A DNA stretch of 64,000 bases, taken from NCBI RefSeq assembly GCF_020831405.1, contig NZ_JAJHPU010000017.1, positions 18,662 through 82,661 on the forward strand. Reading direction: 5' to 3'. This DNA comes from Pseudomonas oryzagri. Its GTDB lineage: Bacteria > Pseudomonadota > Gammaproteobacteria > Pseudomonadales > Pseudomonadaceae. The notes beneath the pieces are model-generated. The model was not told the origin of the DNA and did not search any database. It saw nothing but the letters and a program-made list of their open reading frames with translations. This document shows, piece after piece, positions 34,714 through 44,198 of the stretch. The position numbers and the translations under genes are program-made. Positions within the stretch are counted from its first letter, which is position 1. The number at the start of each line of letters is the position of its first letter.

Positions 34714-37047
34714 ATGGCCGACCGCTTCCAGCCCACCGCCCGCTTCCAGACCTACCCCGGCCCGGCCGGCGGCTGGGGAGCGCTGCGCAGCGTGACCCGC
34801 GCCTGGCTGGGCAGCGACAACGCGCTGAAGAACATCCGCACCCTGCTGAAAACCAACCAGAACGGCGGCTTCGACTGCCCCGGCTGCGCCTGGGGCGAGG
34901 CACCCGGCAAGCACGCGGTGAACTTCTGCGAGAACGGCGCCAAGGCGGTGAACTGGGAAGCCACCAAGCGCGGCATCGGCGCCGAGTTCTTCGCCCGCTA
35001 CAGCGTGCGCCAGCTCGCCGCGCAGAGCGACTACTGGCTGGAATATCAGGGCCGGCTGACCGAGCCGCTGCGCTACGATCCGGCCACCGACCACTACGTG
35101 CCGATCGCCTGGGACGCGGCCTTCGCGCTGATCGCCGGCGAACTCCAGGCCATGGCGCACCCCGACCAGCTGGAGCTGTACACCTCCGGGCGGGCCAGCA
35201 ACGAGGCGGCCTTCCTCTACCAGTTGCTCGGCCGCGCGCTGGGCACCAACAACTTCCCCGACTGCTCGAACATGTGCCACGAGGCCAGCGGCGTCGGCCT
35301 CGGCCAGAGCCTGGGGGTCGGCAAGGGCACCGTCACCTACGCCGACTTCGCGCACGCCGACGCCATCTTCGTGATGGGCCAGAACCCCGGCACCAACCAC
35401 CCGCGCATGCTCGAACCGCTGCGCGAGGCGGTGCACCGCGGCGCCCAGGTGGTGTGCTTCAACCCCCTCAAGGAGCGCGGCCTTGAGCGCTTCCAGCATC
35501 CGCAGAAGGCCCTGGAGATGCTCGCCAACGGCGACGCGCCGACCCACAGCGCCTACTTCCGCCCCAAACTCGGCGGCGACATGGCGGCGCTGCGCGGCAT
35601 CGCCAAGTACCTCCTGCTGTGGGAGCGCGAGGCCCTCGCGCAGGGCCTGCCGGCGGTGTTCGACCATGCCTTCATCGCCGAGCACACGACCGGCGTGGAC
35701 GACTATCTGGCGGCGGTGGACGCCACACCCTGGGCGCAGATCGCCGAGCAGTCGGGCCTCGCTCTGGCCGAGATCGAGCAGGCAGCGCGCATTTACCGCA
35801 ACGCCGAGCGGGCGATCGTCTGCTGGGCGATGGGCATCACCCAGCACCGCCATTCGGTGGCGACCATCCAGGAGATCGTCAACCTGCTGCTGCTGCGCGG
35901 CAACGTCGGCAAGCCGGGCGCCGGCGCCTGCCCGGTGCGCGGCCACAGCAACGTGCAGGGCGATCGCAGCATGGGCATCAACGAGCGGCCGCCGGCGGCG
36001 CTGCTCGACGCCATCGAGCGGCGCTTCGCCTTCCAGGTGCCGCGCAAGGACGGCCACAACACCGTCGAGGCCATCGCGGCGATGCTCGCCGGTCAGGTGC
36101 GGGTATTCATCGGCCTGGGCGGCAACTTCGCCCAGGCCACCCCGGACACCCCGCGCACCCACCAGGCGCTGCGCAATTGCGCGCTGACCGTGCAGATCAG
36201 CACCAAGCTCAACCGCAGCCATCTGGTCACCGGCAGGCAGGCGCTGATCCTGCCCTGCCTGGGACGCACCGACATCGACTCCCAGGCCGGCGGCCCGCAG
36301 GCGGTGACGGTGGAAGACTCGTTCAGCATGGTGCATGCGTCCTGGGGCCAGCTCGAACCGCTCTCCAGGCAGATCCGCTCGGAGCCGGCGATCGTCGCCG
36401 GCATCGCCGCCGCCGCGCTCGACCGCCGCCCGGTCGACTGGCTGTGGCTGGTCGAGGACTACGCGCGCATCCGCGCACTGATCGGCGAGACCATCCCCGG
36501 CTACACCGACTTCGAGCAGCGCCTGGCGCAGCCGGGCGGCTTCTACCTGGGCAACGCCGCGGCCCAGCGGCAGTGGAATACCGCCAGCGGGTGCGCGGAG
36601 TTCCGCGATCACGCCCTGCCGGACGATCTGCTGCCCGAGCAGGTGCGCGGCCAGACGCAGCAGCCCGACCTGATCCTGCAGACCCTGCGTTCCCACGACC
36701 AGTACAACACCACCCTGTACGGCCTCGACGACCGCTACCGCGGGGTCAAGGGCATGCGCGAGGTGGTGTTCGTCAATCCCGAGGACATCCAGCGCCTGGG
36801 TCTGCAGGCGGGGCAGAAAGTCGACCTGCTGTCGCTGTGGGACGACGGCATCGAGCGGCGGGTGAGCGGCTTCACCCTGCTCGCCTACGACACCCCGCCA
36901 GGCCAGGCGGCCGCCTACTACCCGGAAACCAACCCGCTGGTGCCGCTGGCCAGCGTCGGCGAAGGCAGCCACACGCCGACTTCCAAATTCGTCGCCATTC
37001 GCGTGTTGCCGGCGCGCGAGTCGGGGCTGATCGTGCAGGCCAGTTGA
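34714..37047 (+). CDS. FdhF/YdeP-family molybdopterin oxidoreductase
   Basis: The product has 777 residues. N-terminal cysteines CPGCAW and FCENGAKAVNWE, then the molybdopterin oxidoreductase body. The active-site region is NNFPDCSNMCHEASGVGLG; a cysteine rather than selenocysteine could ligate Mo. QNPGTNHPRML and RGHSNVQGDRSMG contact the cofactor, and a C-terminal dinucleotide-binding domain follows (LRSHDQYNTTLYGLDDRYRG). This group is related to formate dehydrogenase alpha chains but acts without known beta/gamma subunits; in E. coli YdeP is associated with acid resistance. The substrate is unproven. Confidence 0.85.
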   Translation: MADRFQPTARFQTYPGPAGGWGALRSVTRAWLGSDNALKNIRTLLKTNQNGGFDCPGCAWGEAPGKHAVNFCENGAKAVNWEATKRGIGAEFFARYSVRQLAAQSDYWLEYQGRLTEPLRYDPATDHYVPIAWDAAFALIAGELQAMAHPDQLELYTSGRASNEAAFLYQLLGRALGTNNFPDCSNMCHEASGVGLGQSLGVGKGTVTYADFAHADAIFVMGQNPGTNHPRMLEPLREAVHRGAQVVCFNPLKERGLERFQHPQKALEMLANGDAPTHSAYFRPKLGGDMAALRGIAKYLLLWEREALAQGLPAVFDHAFIAEHTTGVDDYLAAVDATPWAQIAEQSGLALAEIEQAARIYRNAERAIVCWAMGITQHRHSVATIQEIVNLLLLRGNVGKPGAGACPVRGHSNVQGDRSMGINERPPAALLDAIERRFAFQVPRKDGHNTVEAIAAMLAGQVRVFIGLGGNFAQATPDTPRTHQALRNCALTVQISTKLNRSHLVTGRQALILPCLGRTDIDSQAGGPQAVTVEDSFSMVHASWGQLEPLSRQIRSEPAIVAGIAAAALDRRPVDWLWLVEDYARIRALIGETIPGYTDFEQRLAQPGGFYLGNAAAQRQWNTASGCAEFRDHALPDDLLPEQVRGQTQQPDLILQTLRSHDQYNTTLYGLDDRYRGVKGMREVVFVNPEDIQRLGLQAGQKVDLLSLWDDGIERRVSGFTLLAYDTPPGQAAAYYPETNPLVPLASVGEGSHTPTSKFVAIRVLPARESGLIVQAS

Positions 37048-37083
37048 GCCGGAATCGAATGCAGCCAGGCCTGCGGCCTGGTT

Positions 37084-37190
37084 GGTGGGTTACGGCCGGA
37101 GGCCTACCCACCCTACGTCCGTGATACCTACACGTTGGCGAAGGCCCTGCACCCGTAGGGTGGGTTAGCCGCTCTGCGGCGTAACCCACC
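37084..37190. repeat. Two GTAGGGTGGGTTA-type palindromes
   Basis: The first palindrome (37084-37116) pairs GGTGGGTTA with TACCCACC. The second (37155-37190) pairs GGTGGGTTA with TAACCCACC. This is the kind of dispersed extragenic repeat common in Pseudomonas genomes. It lies between convergent genes and may terminate both. Confidence 0.6.
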
Positions 37191-37236
37191 TGCGCGACCG
37201 CCAGGTCGCGTCACTCGGTGACGTCGAACCCGCGGC

Positions 37237-38727
37237 TCAACGCCGCCGCTTGCCGCCGAGCAGCGAGCCCATCAGCCCGCGCACCAGCTCGCGGCCGATC
37301 TGGTTGGCGGCCTGGCGCACGGCGCTCTTCATCGCCTGGCCCACCGCGCTGCCGAGCAGGTCGCCGGCCATGTCGCCGAACGATTGCTCGCCTTCAGCCG
37401 TGGCCGCCTTGCCCTTGACCACAGGCGCCTCGGCTTGGGCGGCGCGTGCAGTGAGCAGCTCGTAGGCCGACTCGCGGTCCACCGGCCGGTCGTAACGCCC
37501 GGCCAGCGCCGACTGGCGGATCAGCGCAGCGCGTTCCGCCTCGCCGAGCGGGCCGATGCGCGACTGCGGCGGAGCGATGGCCACCCGCTGCACCATGGCC
37601 GGGGTGCCCTTCTCTTCCAGAGTGCCGACCAGCGCCTCGCCGATGCCCAGCTCGGTGAGCACCGCCAGGCAGTCGAACTGCGGATTGGGACGGAAGCCGT
37701 CGGCCACCGCGCGCAGGGCCTTCTGCTCCTTGGCGGTGAAGGCGCGCAAGCCGTGCTGGATGCGCAGACCGAGCTGGGCGAGGATGTCGTCGGGCAGGTC
37801 GCCCGGCGACTGGGTGACGAAGTAGACGCCGACGCCCTTGGAGCGGATCAGCCGCACCACCTGCTCCAGGCGCTCCTGCAGCGCCCTGGGGGTGTCGGCG
37901 AACAGCAGGTGTGCCTCGTCGAAGAACAGCGCCAGCAGCGGCCGATCGGCGTCGCCGCGCTCGGGCAACTGCTCGAACAGCTCGGCGAGCAGCCAGAGCA
38001 GGAAGGTGGCGTAGACCTTGGGCGCCTCGTGAACCAGGCGGCTGGCATCGAGCAGGTGGATGCGCCCGCGGCCGTCGGCGGTCGGCTGCAGGAGGTCCTC
38101 CAGCTGCAGCGCCGGCTCGCCGAACAGCGCCTCGGCGCCCTGCTGCTCGAGGGTCGCCAGGCGGCGCAGCAGCGCCTGGCCGGAGGCGCCGGTGAACAGC
38201 GCGCGCTCGTCGCCAAGCACTTCGGGATGGGCCTGCAGGTGGTTGAGCAACGCCTTGAGGTCCTTGAGATCGAGCAGCAGCAGACCGTCGCGGTCGGCCA
38301 CCTGGAAGGCGGCGTAGAGCGCGGCCTGCTGGCTGTCGGTCAGCTCCAGCAGCGCGCCGAGCAGCAGCGGCCCCATCTCGCTCAAGGTGGTGCGCAGCGG
38401 ATGGCCGCTCTGCCCGGCGACGTCCCACAGGGTGACCGGATAGGCCTGCGGCCGATGGCCGAGCCAGGGCATGGCGGCGATGCGCTCGGCGATCTTGCCC
38501 TTGGGCTCGCCGAGCGCGCCGAGGCCGCACAGGTCGCCCTTGATGTCGGCGGCGAACACCGCGACGCCGGCGTCGCTGAAGGCTTCGGCGAGACGCTGCA
38601 GGGTGACGGTCTTGCCGGTGCCGGTGGCGCCGGCGATCAGGCCGTGACGGTTGGCCAGACGCAGCAGCTGGCCGACGGGCTGGCCGGCGGGATCGGCGCC
38701 AAGCAGCAATTGCACGGATTCGGGCAT
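37237..38727 (-). CDS. HerA-like helicase/ATPase (DUF853)
   Basis: The product has 496 residues; ATG 38727 follows GGAGTG, so the frame to 38772 is not used. Walker A GATGTGKTVTLQRLAEAF (residues about 38-55), Walker B LLALFFDEAHLLFAD, and an arginine-finger region RLIRSKGVGVYFVTQSP. The C-terminus has a Gly-rich, basic tail (GSLLGGKRRR). Such proteins form hexameric FtsK/HerA-type pumps on DNA, but the bacterial DUF853 branch is uncharacterised. No NurA nuclease is adjacent. Confidence 0.85.
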   Translation of the reverse strand: MPESVQLLLGADPAGQPVGQLLRLANRHGLIAGATGTGKTVTLQRLAEAFSDAGVAVFAADIKGDLCGLGALGEPKGKIAERIAAMPWLGHRPQAYPVTLWDVAGQSGHPLRTTLSEMGPLLLGALLELTDSQQAALYAAFQVADRDGLLLLDLKDLKALLNHLQAHPEVLGDERALFTGASGQALLRRLATLEQQGAEALFGEPALQLEDLLQPTADGRGRIHLLDASRLVHEAPKVYATFLLWLLAELFEQLPERGDADRPLLALFFDEAHLLFADTPRALQERLEQVVRLIRSKGVGVYFVTQSPGDLPDDILAQLGLRIQHGLRAFTAKEQKALRAVADGFRPNPQFDCLAVLTELGIGEALVGTLEEKGTPAMVQRVAIAPPQSRIGPLGEAERAALIRQSALAGRYDRPVDRESAYELLTARAAQAEAPVVKGKAATAEGEQSFGDMAGDLLGSAVGQAMKSAVRQAANQIGRELVRGLMGSLLGGKRRR

Positions 38728-38811
38728 CTTCCACTCCCTCGCTGGTGATGAGGCCAGTACCCCGCCCCCCACAGGACCAGCGGGCTGGCTGTGTGGCGCG
38801 CCGGCAGGCGC

Positions 38812-39231
38812 TCAGTCCCCTCGGTCGGTATCGTGCCAGGCGAACGCCTTGACCGCACGCAGCACGTCGTGGCGACTGAGGACGCCGACCAGACGGCCGT
38901 TATCGAGCACCGGCAGGCGCTGGCGCTGGTCGAGCAGCAAGCCTTCGGCGGCCTTGATGATGTCGGCATCGACGTCGATGGTGTCCGGCACCACCGTCAT
39001 GTACTGGCCCACCGCGCCGTGGGCGTCGTCATGGTAGGCACCGGCCAGGGTGGCCCGCAGGCAGTCGGCCTCGGACAGGATGCCGATCAGTTCCCCTCGG
39101 GCATCGACCACCGGCGCCGCCGTCAGGCCGTGCTTGAGCAGGCGCTCGATGGCGGTGAACAGATCCATCTCCGGGCGGAAGGTCAGCGGGTGGCGGGTCA
39201 TGTACGACCGCACCTTGATCGACTTGAGCAT
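38812..39231 (-). CDS. Two-CBS-domain protein
   Basis: The product has 139 residues made of two CBS motifs (YMTRHPLTFRPEMDLFTAIERLLKHG and YMTVVPDTIDVDADIIKAAEGLL) and nothing else. CBS pairs bind adenine nucleotides and regulate partner proteins. It lies 81 bp downstream of purU on the same strand, a possible co-transcript. Confidence 0.9.
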   Translation of the reverse strand: MLKSIKVRSYMTRHPLTFRPEMDLFTAIERLLKHGLTAAPVVDARGELIGILSEADCLRATLAGAYHDDAHGAVGQYMTVVPDTIDVDADIIKAAEGLLLDQRQRLPVLDNGRLVGVLSRHDVLRAVKAFAWHDTDRGD

Positions 39232-39312
39232 GGGCTCGTTCCTCTATCCTTGTAGTTGTCGCAGGCGCATCCGCGCGCCTGTCCGAAGCCTTCGCCGACC
39301 GGGCGCGGTGTC

Positions 39313-40164
39313 TCAGTCGAACACCACGGTCTTGTTGTCGTGGACTACTACCCGATCTTCCAGGTGATAGCGTAGACCACGCGCCAGCACCCGCCGCTCG
39401 ACGTCCTTGCCGATGCGAACCATGTCCTCGGCCTGCTGCCGGTGTGTGACGCGGGCGACGTCCTGCTCGATGATCGGGCCGGCGTCGAGCTCCTCGGTGA
39501 CGTAGTGGCAGGTCGCGCCGATCAGCTTGACCCCGCGCTGGGCCGCCTGGTGGTAGGGCTTGGCGCCGGCGAACGAGGGCAGGAAGCTGTGGTGGATGTT
39601 GATCACCCGCCCGGCGTAGTCCTCGCAGAGGGTCGGCGGCAGGATCTGCATGTAGCGCGCCAGCACCACGCAGTCGGCCTGATGCTCGGCGATCAGCCGG
39701 GTGACCTCGGCGAAGGCCGGGGCCTTGTCCTTGGGGTCGACCGGCACATGGAAATAAGGAATGTCGTGCCACTCGACCATGCTGCGCAGATCGTCGTGGT
39801 TGGAGATGACGCAGGGAATCTCGCACTCCAGCTCGCCGCTGTGCCAGCGGTGCAGCAGGTCGGCCAGGCAGTGCGACTCGCGGCTGGCCATCAGCACCAC
39901 GCGCTTCTTCACCGCCGAGTCGTAGACCTGCCAGCGCATGCCGAACTCGCGGGCGATCGGTGCGAAGGCATGGCGGAAACCCTCTAGATCGAAGGGCAGC
40001 GAGTCGGCGCGAATCTCGTGGCGCATGAAGAACCAGCCATTGTCGAGGTCCGAGTGGTGGCTCGCTTCGGTGATCCAGCCGTTGTAGGTGGCCAACAGGT
40101 TGCTGACCTTGGCCACGATGCCGACACGGTCGGGGCAGGCGATGACCAACCGGAAAGTACGCAT
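39313..40164 (-). CDS. purU: Formyltetrahydrofolate deformylase
   Basis: The product has 283 residues from ATG 40164. N-terminal ACT domain (RLVIACPDRVGIVAKVSNLL) senses methionine/glycine in this family. The formyltransferase domain has the catalytic Asn-His in NIHHSFLPSFAG and the Asp in TEELDAGPIIEQD. It hydrolyses 10-formyl-tetrahydrofolate, supplying formate for purine synthesis. Divergent from mvaT, as in P. aeruginosa. Confidence 0.95.
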   Translation of the reverse strand: MRTFRLVIACPDRVGIVAKVSNLLATYNGWITEASHHSDLDNGWFFMRHEIRADSLPFDLEGFRHAFAPIAREFGMRWQVYDSAVKKRVVLMASRESHCLADLLHRWHSGELECEIPCVISNHDDLRSMVEWHDIPYFHVPVDPKDKAPAFAEVTRLIAEHQADCVVLARYMQILPPTLCEDYAGRVINIHHSFLPSFAGAKPYHQAAQRGVKLIGATCHYVTEELDAGPIIEQDVARVTHRQQAEDMVRIGKDVERRVLARGLRYHLEDRVVVHDNKTVVFD

Positions 40165-40304
40165 GGGGTAACTCCGCAAACATCGAAAGAAGCCATTCTA
40201 GCCAGCCGGGCGAAAAACTACAGCAGTGCCGGCAGGCCAACTGACCGCGGCACTTGGCGCGTTGCGCAAATGTGCCGCCGCGCACGGCCAAGCATCGCTG
40301 CGAT

Positions 40305-40400
40305 TATTTTCCTCCGAGTTGTTAATAATGCTTCATCCGCTATTTACTCGATAAATGGCTGTGTCTATTATTTGTTTAGTGCCGTATTTCCTGCAGACCT
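40305..40400 (+). promoter_or_regulatory. AT-rich promoter region of mvaT
   Basis: This is the most AT-rich stretch in the window (e.g. GATTATTTTCC, TTGTTAATAATG, TATTATTTGTTTAG). AT-rich DNA is what MvaT-type proteins bind, so autoregulation is likely. No single promoter box can be fixed. Confidence 0.5.
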
Positions 40401-40420
40401 GCCTTCACAAGGTAATCAAC

Positions 40421-40807
40421 ATGTCCCTGATCAACGAATATCGCTCGACCGAAGCTGCCATCAAGCAACTGCAGGAACGCCTGCAAGCCCTCAAAGAGGA
40501 CGACAAACTGCAGAAGGAACTGGACTTCGAAGCCAAGCTGCGCGAACTGATGGCTCAATACGGCAAGTCGCTGCCGGATATCCTCGCCCTGCTCGACGCC
40601 GAAGGCAAAGTCGCCAAGGCCGGCCGCCCGGCCCGCGCCGCCAAAGTTGAAGCACCGGCCAAGCGCACCCGCAAGGTCAAGCAATACAAGAATCCGAACA
40701 CCGGCGAAGTCATCGAAACCAAGGGCGGCAATCACAAGACCCTGAAAGAATGGAAAGCCACCTGGGGCGCCGATACCGTCGAAGGTTGGGCTACCCTGCT
40801 CGGCTGA
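40421..40807 (+). CDS. mvaT: H-NS-family nucleoid protein MvaT
   Basis: The product has 128 residues. N-terminal coiled coil (LINEYRSTEAAIKQLQERLQALKEDDKLQKEL) for oligomerisation, basic linker (KRTRKVKQYKNPNTGEV), and C-terminal AT-hook-like DNA-binding domain (KTLKEWKATWGADTVEGWATLL). MvaT is the Pseudomonas counterpart of H-NS that silences AT-rich and foreign DNA. It supports the taxonomic placement of the window. Confidence 0.97.
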   Translation: MSLINEYRSTEAAIKQLQERLQALKEDDKLQKELDFEAKLRELMAQYGKSLPDILALLDAEGKVAKAGRPARAAKVEAPAKRTRKVKQYKNPNTGEVIETKGGNHKTLKEWKATWGADTVEGWATLLG

Positions 40808-40830
40808 TTTTCCGGCCTGCCGATCGCGGA

Positions 40831-40865
40831 ATAAAAAAACGCCAGCACTGCTGGCGTTTTTTTAT
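40831..40865. terminator. Bidirectional terminator between mvaT and sbcB
   Basis: The GCCAGC/GCTGGC stem with a 3-nt loop is flanked by A7 on the left and T7 on the right, serving both convergent genes. Confidence 0.9.
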
Positions 40866-40901
40866 TGTGCCGATTTTTCCGAGTTCGCAGCGCTTACGGC
40901 C

Positions 40902-42335
40902 TCAAGCCAGGCCGTAGCGCTGGCGCAAACCCTCGGCGTGCACCCGCCAGGCGCCCAGCAGCGCCTGCTGGCGCGGTTCGGCGCCGACCAGCAACTTGCC
41001 CGCGGCCTGCTCGAAGGCCGCCAGGGTATTGGGCGCCCCGGCCTGACTGTCGCTCAGGCGCGCCCGGCAGAATTCGATCCAGCGCTGCTGCTCGGCGGCG
41101 CTCAAAGTTTCCGGGAAGTTGCGTGCCCGGTAGCGGAACAGCAACTCGATCAGACGCTCGTCGGCAAACTGACGCTCATATTGGGCCAGCTGTTGCGGAT
41201 CGCTCTCGCGCACCTGGATGCACAGGCCGCGATCGCGATCGCCAATAAAACCGTCGTACAGGCGCTGCTCCGGGTCCGCGCTGACGGCAAATCCATTTTC
41301 GGCAAAGATCCGCGGAATCTTTTCCGCCCATACCGCCCGCTGTTGTTCCAGCAGCTGCGCCCGCGCGTTGCACTGCGGCATATCCACGCCGAGGCGCTCG
41401 CGATCTTCCGCGCGCAATACCGTCAGCGGCGCCAGAATCGGGCAACGATTGACCTGCACCTGCTTCAGCGGCACCGGAAGTTCATCCTCGGCCAGTTCTT
41501 CGCGGCGGGTATACAGGCGCTCGGCGAGAACTTCTCCCGGCAATTCCAGCAGCGGCGAAATATCCGCCTGCAGGTCGCAGACGATCAGCGCGTTGCGGTT
41601 GCGCGGATGCCAGGCCAACGGCAATACCACGGAAAGGAAATGCCGCTGCGCGGAAAAACGTCCGGAAATATGCACCATGGGTTGTAGCAAACGGATCTGC
41701 TCCAATACCCGCGCCTTGCTGCGCAACTGATAACACCAGTCGTAAAGACGCGGCTGACGTTCGCGCAGCAGGCGGGCCAGGGCGATGGTGGCGCGCACGT
41801 CGGCCAGCGCATCGTGGGCCTGACCGTGATCGATGCCGTTGGCGGCGGTCAGCCTTTCCAGCTTCAGGGTCAGCCGGCCCTCCTCCTGCGGCCATTCGAT
41901 GCCTTGCGGGCGCAGCGCGTAGGCGGTGCGCAGCAGGTCGATCAGATCCCAGCGACTGTTGCCGCCCTGCCATTCGCGGGCGTAGGGATCGAAGAAGTTG
42001 CGGTACAGGCTGTAGCGGGTGACTTCGTCGTCGAAGCGCAGGCTGTTGTAGCCGGCGCTGCAGGTGCCGGGGCGGACCAGTTCGGCGTGCAGGCGGGTCA
42101 TGAACTCGGCCTCGCCGAGGCCCTGGCGCTCCAGGTGGGCGGGCGCGATGCCGGTGATCAGACAGGACATCGGGTGCGGCAGGATGTCGTCGCTCGGGCG
42201 ACAATAGAGGTTGAGCGGCTCGCCGATCTCGTTGAGCGACTCGTCGGTACGGATGCCGGCTACCTGCAGCGGCCGGTCGCGGCGCGGGTCGATGCCGGTG
42301 GTTTCATAGTCGTACCAGAAGATGCTTGCGGTCAC
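40902..42335 (-). CDS. sbcB: Exodeoxyribonuclease I
   Basis: The product has 477 residues from GTG 42335 with GGAG upstream. DEDD exonuclease motif I is FWYDYETTGIDPRRDRPLQVAGIRT; later acidic motifs include NSLRFDDEVTRYSLYRNFFDPYAREW and AHDALADVRATIALARLL. The SH3-like and C-terminal helical domains follow. It degrades single-stranded DNA 3' to 5' in recombination and mismatch repair. Convergent with mvaT, as in P. aeruginosa. Confidence 0.96.
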   Translation of the reverse strand: MTASIFWYDYETTGIDPRRDRPLQVAGIRTDESLNEIGEPLNLYCRPSDDILPHPMSCLITGIAPAHLERQGLGEAEFMTRLHAELVRPGTCSAGYNSLRFDDEVTRYSLYRNFFDPYAREWQGGNSRWDLIDLLRTAYALRPQGIEWPQEEGRLTLKLERLTAANGIDHGQAHDALADVRATIALARLLRERQPRLYDWCYQLRSKARVLEQIRLLQPMVHISGRFSAQRHFLSVVLPLAWHPRNRNALIVCDLQADISPLLELPGEVLAERLYTRREELAEDELPVPLKQVQVNRCPILAPLTVLRAEDRERLGVDMPQCNARAQLLEQQRAVWAEKIPRIFAENGFAVSADPEQRLYDGFIGDRDRGLCIQVRESDPQQLAQYERQFADERLIELLFRYRARNFPETLSAAEQQRWIEFCRARLSDSQAGAPNTLAAFEQAAGKLLVGAEPRQQALLGAWRVHAEGLRQRYGLA

Positions 42336-42448
42336 GGGACGGGCTCCAGGGTCGAGGACTGCGGCAGTCTAACGCAGCGCGCGGAAACCATTGCCGCCGC
42401 CGACTCCGCCTCGCTAGCATCGCCTTTTTTACCGGACCCTTTGCCGCC

Positions 42449-43156
42449 ATGCCCGCCACCTCGCCCGCCAGCCTGCTGCTGGATACCCGCCTGCGGGTGG
42501 AAACGCCCGAGGGAGTCGACCTGCTGCTGTCGCCCGCCGGCCCGCTGCCCCGTGCGCGCGCCTTCGCCGTCGACCTGGCGCTGCGCGGTGCGCTGTCGCT
42601 GACCGCGCTGCTGGTGCTCGGCCGCCTCGGCGACCTGGGCATCGGTCTGGGCCTGATCCTGCTGTTCCTGCTCAACTGGTGGTACATGGTGCTGTTCGAG
42701 GTGTTCAACCAGGGCCGCTCGCCCGGCAAGCAGCTGCTCGGCCTGCGCGTGGTCCACGAGGACGGCACGCCGGTGGGCTGGGGCGCGGCGCTGCTGCGCA
42801 ACCTGCTGCGCTTCGTCGACATGCTGCCGCTCGGCTACTGCTGCGGCCTGCTCGCCAGCCTGGCCAACCGGCGCTTCCAGCGCCTCGGCGACCTGGCCGC
42901 CGGCACTATGGTGATCCACCAGCCGCGCGCGCCGCGGGGGTCGCCTCTGGAGCCGGTCGCCCCGCTCGCCGCGCCCTTCGCCCTGAGCGCCGAGGAGCAG
43001 CGCAATCTGCTCGACTTCGACGAGCGCCAGCGCCAGCTGTCGCCGGCGCGCCGCGACGAGCTGGCCGGCCTGCTCGCCCCGCTGCTGGGCGTGCCTCCCG
43101 CCGAGGCGGCCGTGCGCCTGCAGCGCATCGCTGCCGGCCTGCGGGGTGGCGTATGA
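42449..43156 (+). CDS. RDD-family membrane protein
   Basis: The product has 235 residues from ATG 42449. The RDD domain (residues about 28-150) has the Arg-Asp pair (RAFAVDLALRGAL) and three membrane helices, with GRSPGKQLLGLRVV. A cytoplasmic C-terminal tail of about 80 residues follows. It starts the six-gene RDD-SpoIIM-DUF4129-DUF4350-MoxR-DUF58 cluster; its stop overlaps the next start (ATGA). Confidence 0.85.
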   Translation: MPATSPASLLLDTRLRVETPEGVDLLLSPAGPLPRARAFAVDLALRGALSLTALLVLGRLGDLGIGLGLILLFLLNWWYMVLFEVFNQGRSPGKQLLGLRVVHEDGTPVGWGAALLRNLLRFVDMLPLGYCCGLLASLANRRFQRLGDLAAGTMVIHQPRAPRGSPLEPVAPLAAPFALSAEEQRNLLDFDERQRQLSPARRDELAGLLAPLLGVPPAEAAVRLQRIAAGLRGGV

Positions 43157-44121
43157 AACAGGCGCAGTTCGAGGCCCTGCACCAGGACGAATGGCGTGCG
43201 CTGGAAGAGCGCCTCGCCATGCTGGAGAAGACCCGCGCGGCCTCGCCGCAGGCCGCCGGCTTCGCCGCCGCCTACCGGCGGCTGTGCCAGCAGCTGGCCC
43301 TGGCGGAAAGCCGCGCCTACAGCGTCAGCCTGGTCGAGCGTCTGCAACAGCTCAACCTGCGCGCCCACCAGCAGCTCTATCGGCCGCGCCAGCACCTCGG
43401 CGCGCGCCTGCTGACCCTGGTGTTCGCCGGTTTCCCGCGCCAGGTGCGGGCGGCCTGGCGCAGCATCCTGCTGGCCAGCCTGCTGTTCTATGGCAGCCTG
43501 CTGGGCATGGGCCTGCTGGTCTACCTGTTCCCCGACCTGATCTACAGCCTGCTGTCGCCCCAGCAGGTGGCGGGCATGGAACGGATGTACGACCCCGACG
43601 CCAGCCGCCTGGGCCCCTACGCCGGACGCGCCAGCAGCGACGACTGGATGATGTTCGGCTATTACATCATGAACAACATCGGCATCGCCTTTCAGACCTT
43701 CGCCAGCGGCCTGCTGCTGGGTGTCGGCTCGCTGTTCTTCCTGCTTAGCAACGGCCTCAACATCGGCGCCATCGCCGGTCATCTGCTGCGCATCGGCTAC
43801 GACGAAACCTTCCTGAGTTTCGTGATCGGCCATGGCGCTTTCGAGTTGACTGCCATAACCTTCGCCGGCGCCGCCGGCCTGCAGCTCGGCGGCGCCCTGC
43901 TGATGCCCGGCCCGCGCAGCCGGCGCGTCGCCCTGCATGCCGCGGCTAAAGACTGCGTCGGCCTGCTCGCCGGGATCATCGGCCTGCTGCTGATCGCCGC
44001 GTTCATCGAGGCCTACTGGTCGTCGATCACCCGTTTCACCCCGGGCGTGAAGTACGCCGTCGGCGCGGCACTCTGGCTGCTGGTCGCCGCCTACTTCCTG
44101 CTCGGTGGACGACGCCGCTGA
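43153..44121 (+). CDS. Stage II sporulation protein M-like membrane protein (SpoIIM family)
   Basis: The product has 322 residues. The N-terminus is soluble and helical, followed by several membrane helices (SILLASLLFYGSLLGMGLLVYLF, NNIGIAFQTFASGLLLGVGSLFFLL, LLAGIIGLLLIAAFIEAYW). The family motif HGAFELTAI is present. Despite the name these proteins are common in non-sporulating bacteria next to MoxR/DUF58 genes; the role is unknown. Four-base overlap with the RDD gene. Confidence 0.85.
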   Translation: MKQAQFEALHQDEWRALEERLAMLEKTRAASPQAAGFAAAYRRLCQQLALAESRAYSVSLVERLQQLNLRAHQQLYRPRQHLGARLLTLVFAGFPRQVRAAWRSILLASLLFYGSLLGMGLLVYLFPDLIYSLLSPQQVAGMERMYDPDASRLGPYAGRASSDDWMMFGYYIMNNIGIAFQTFASGLLLGVGSLFFLLSNGLNIGAIAGHLLRIGYDETFLSFVIGHGAFELTAITFAGAAGLQLGGALLMPGPRSRRVALHAAAKDCVGLLAGIIGLLLIAAFIEAYWSSITRFTPGVKYAVGAALWLLVAAYFLLGGRRR

Positions 44122-44198
44122 GCGTCGCCGAGAAAACCACAGGGAGCCGTAGTGACCATCCATCCATTCGCCTGCCCGCCGTCCCCGCGGCGTCCCGC

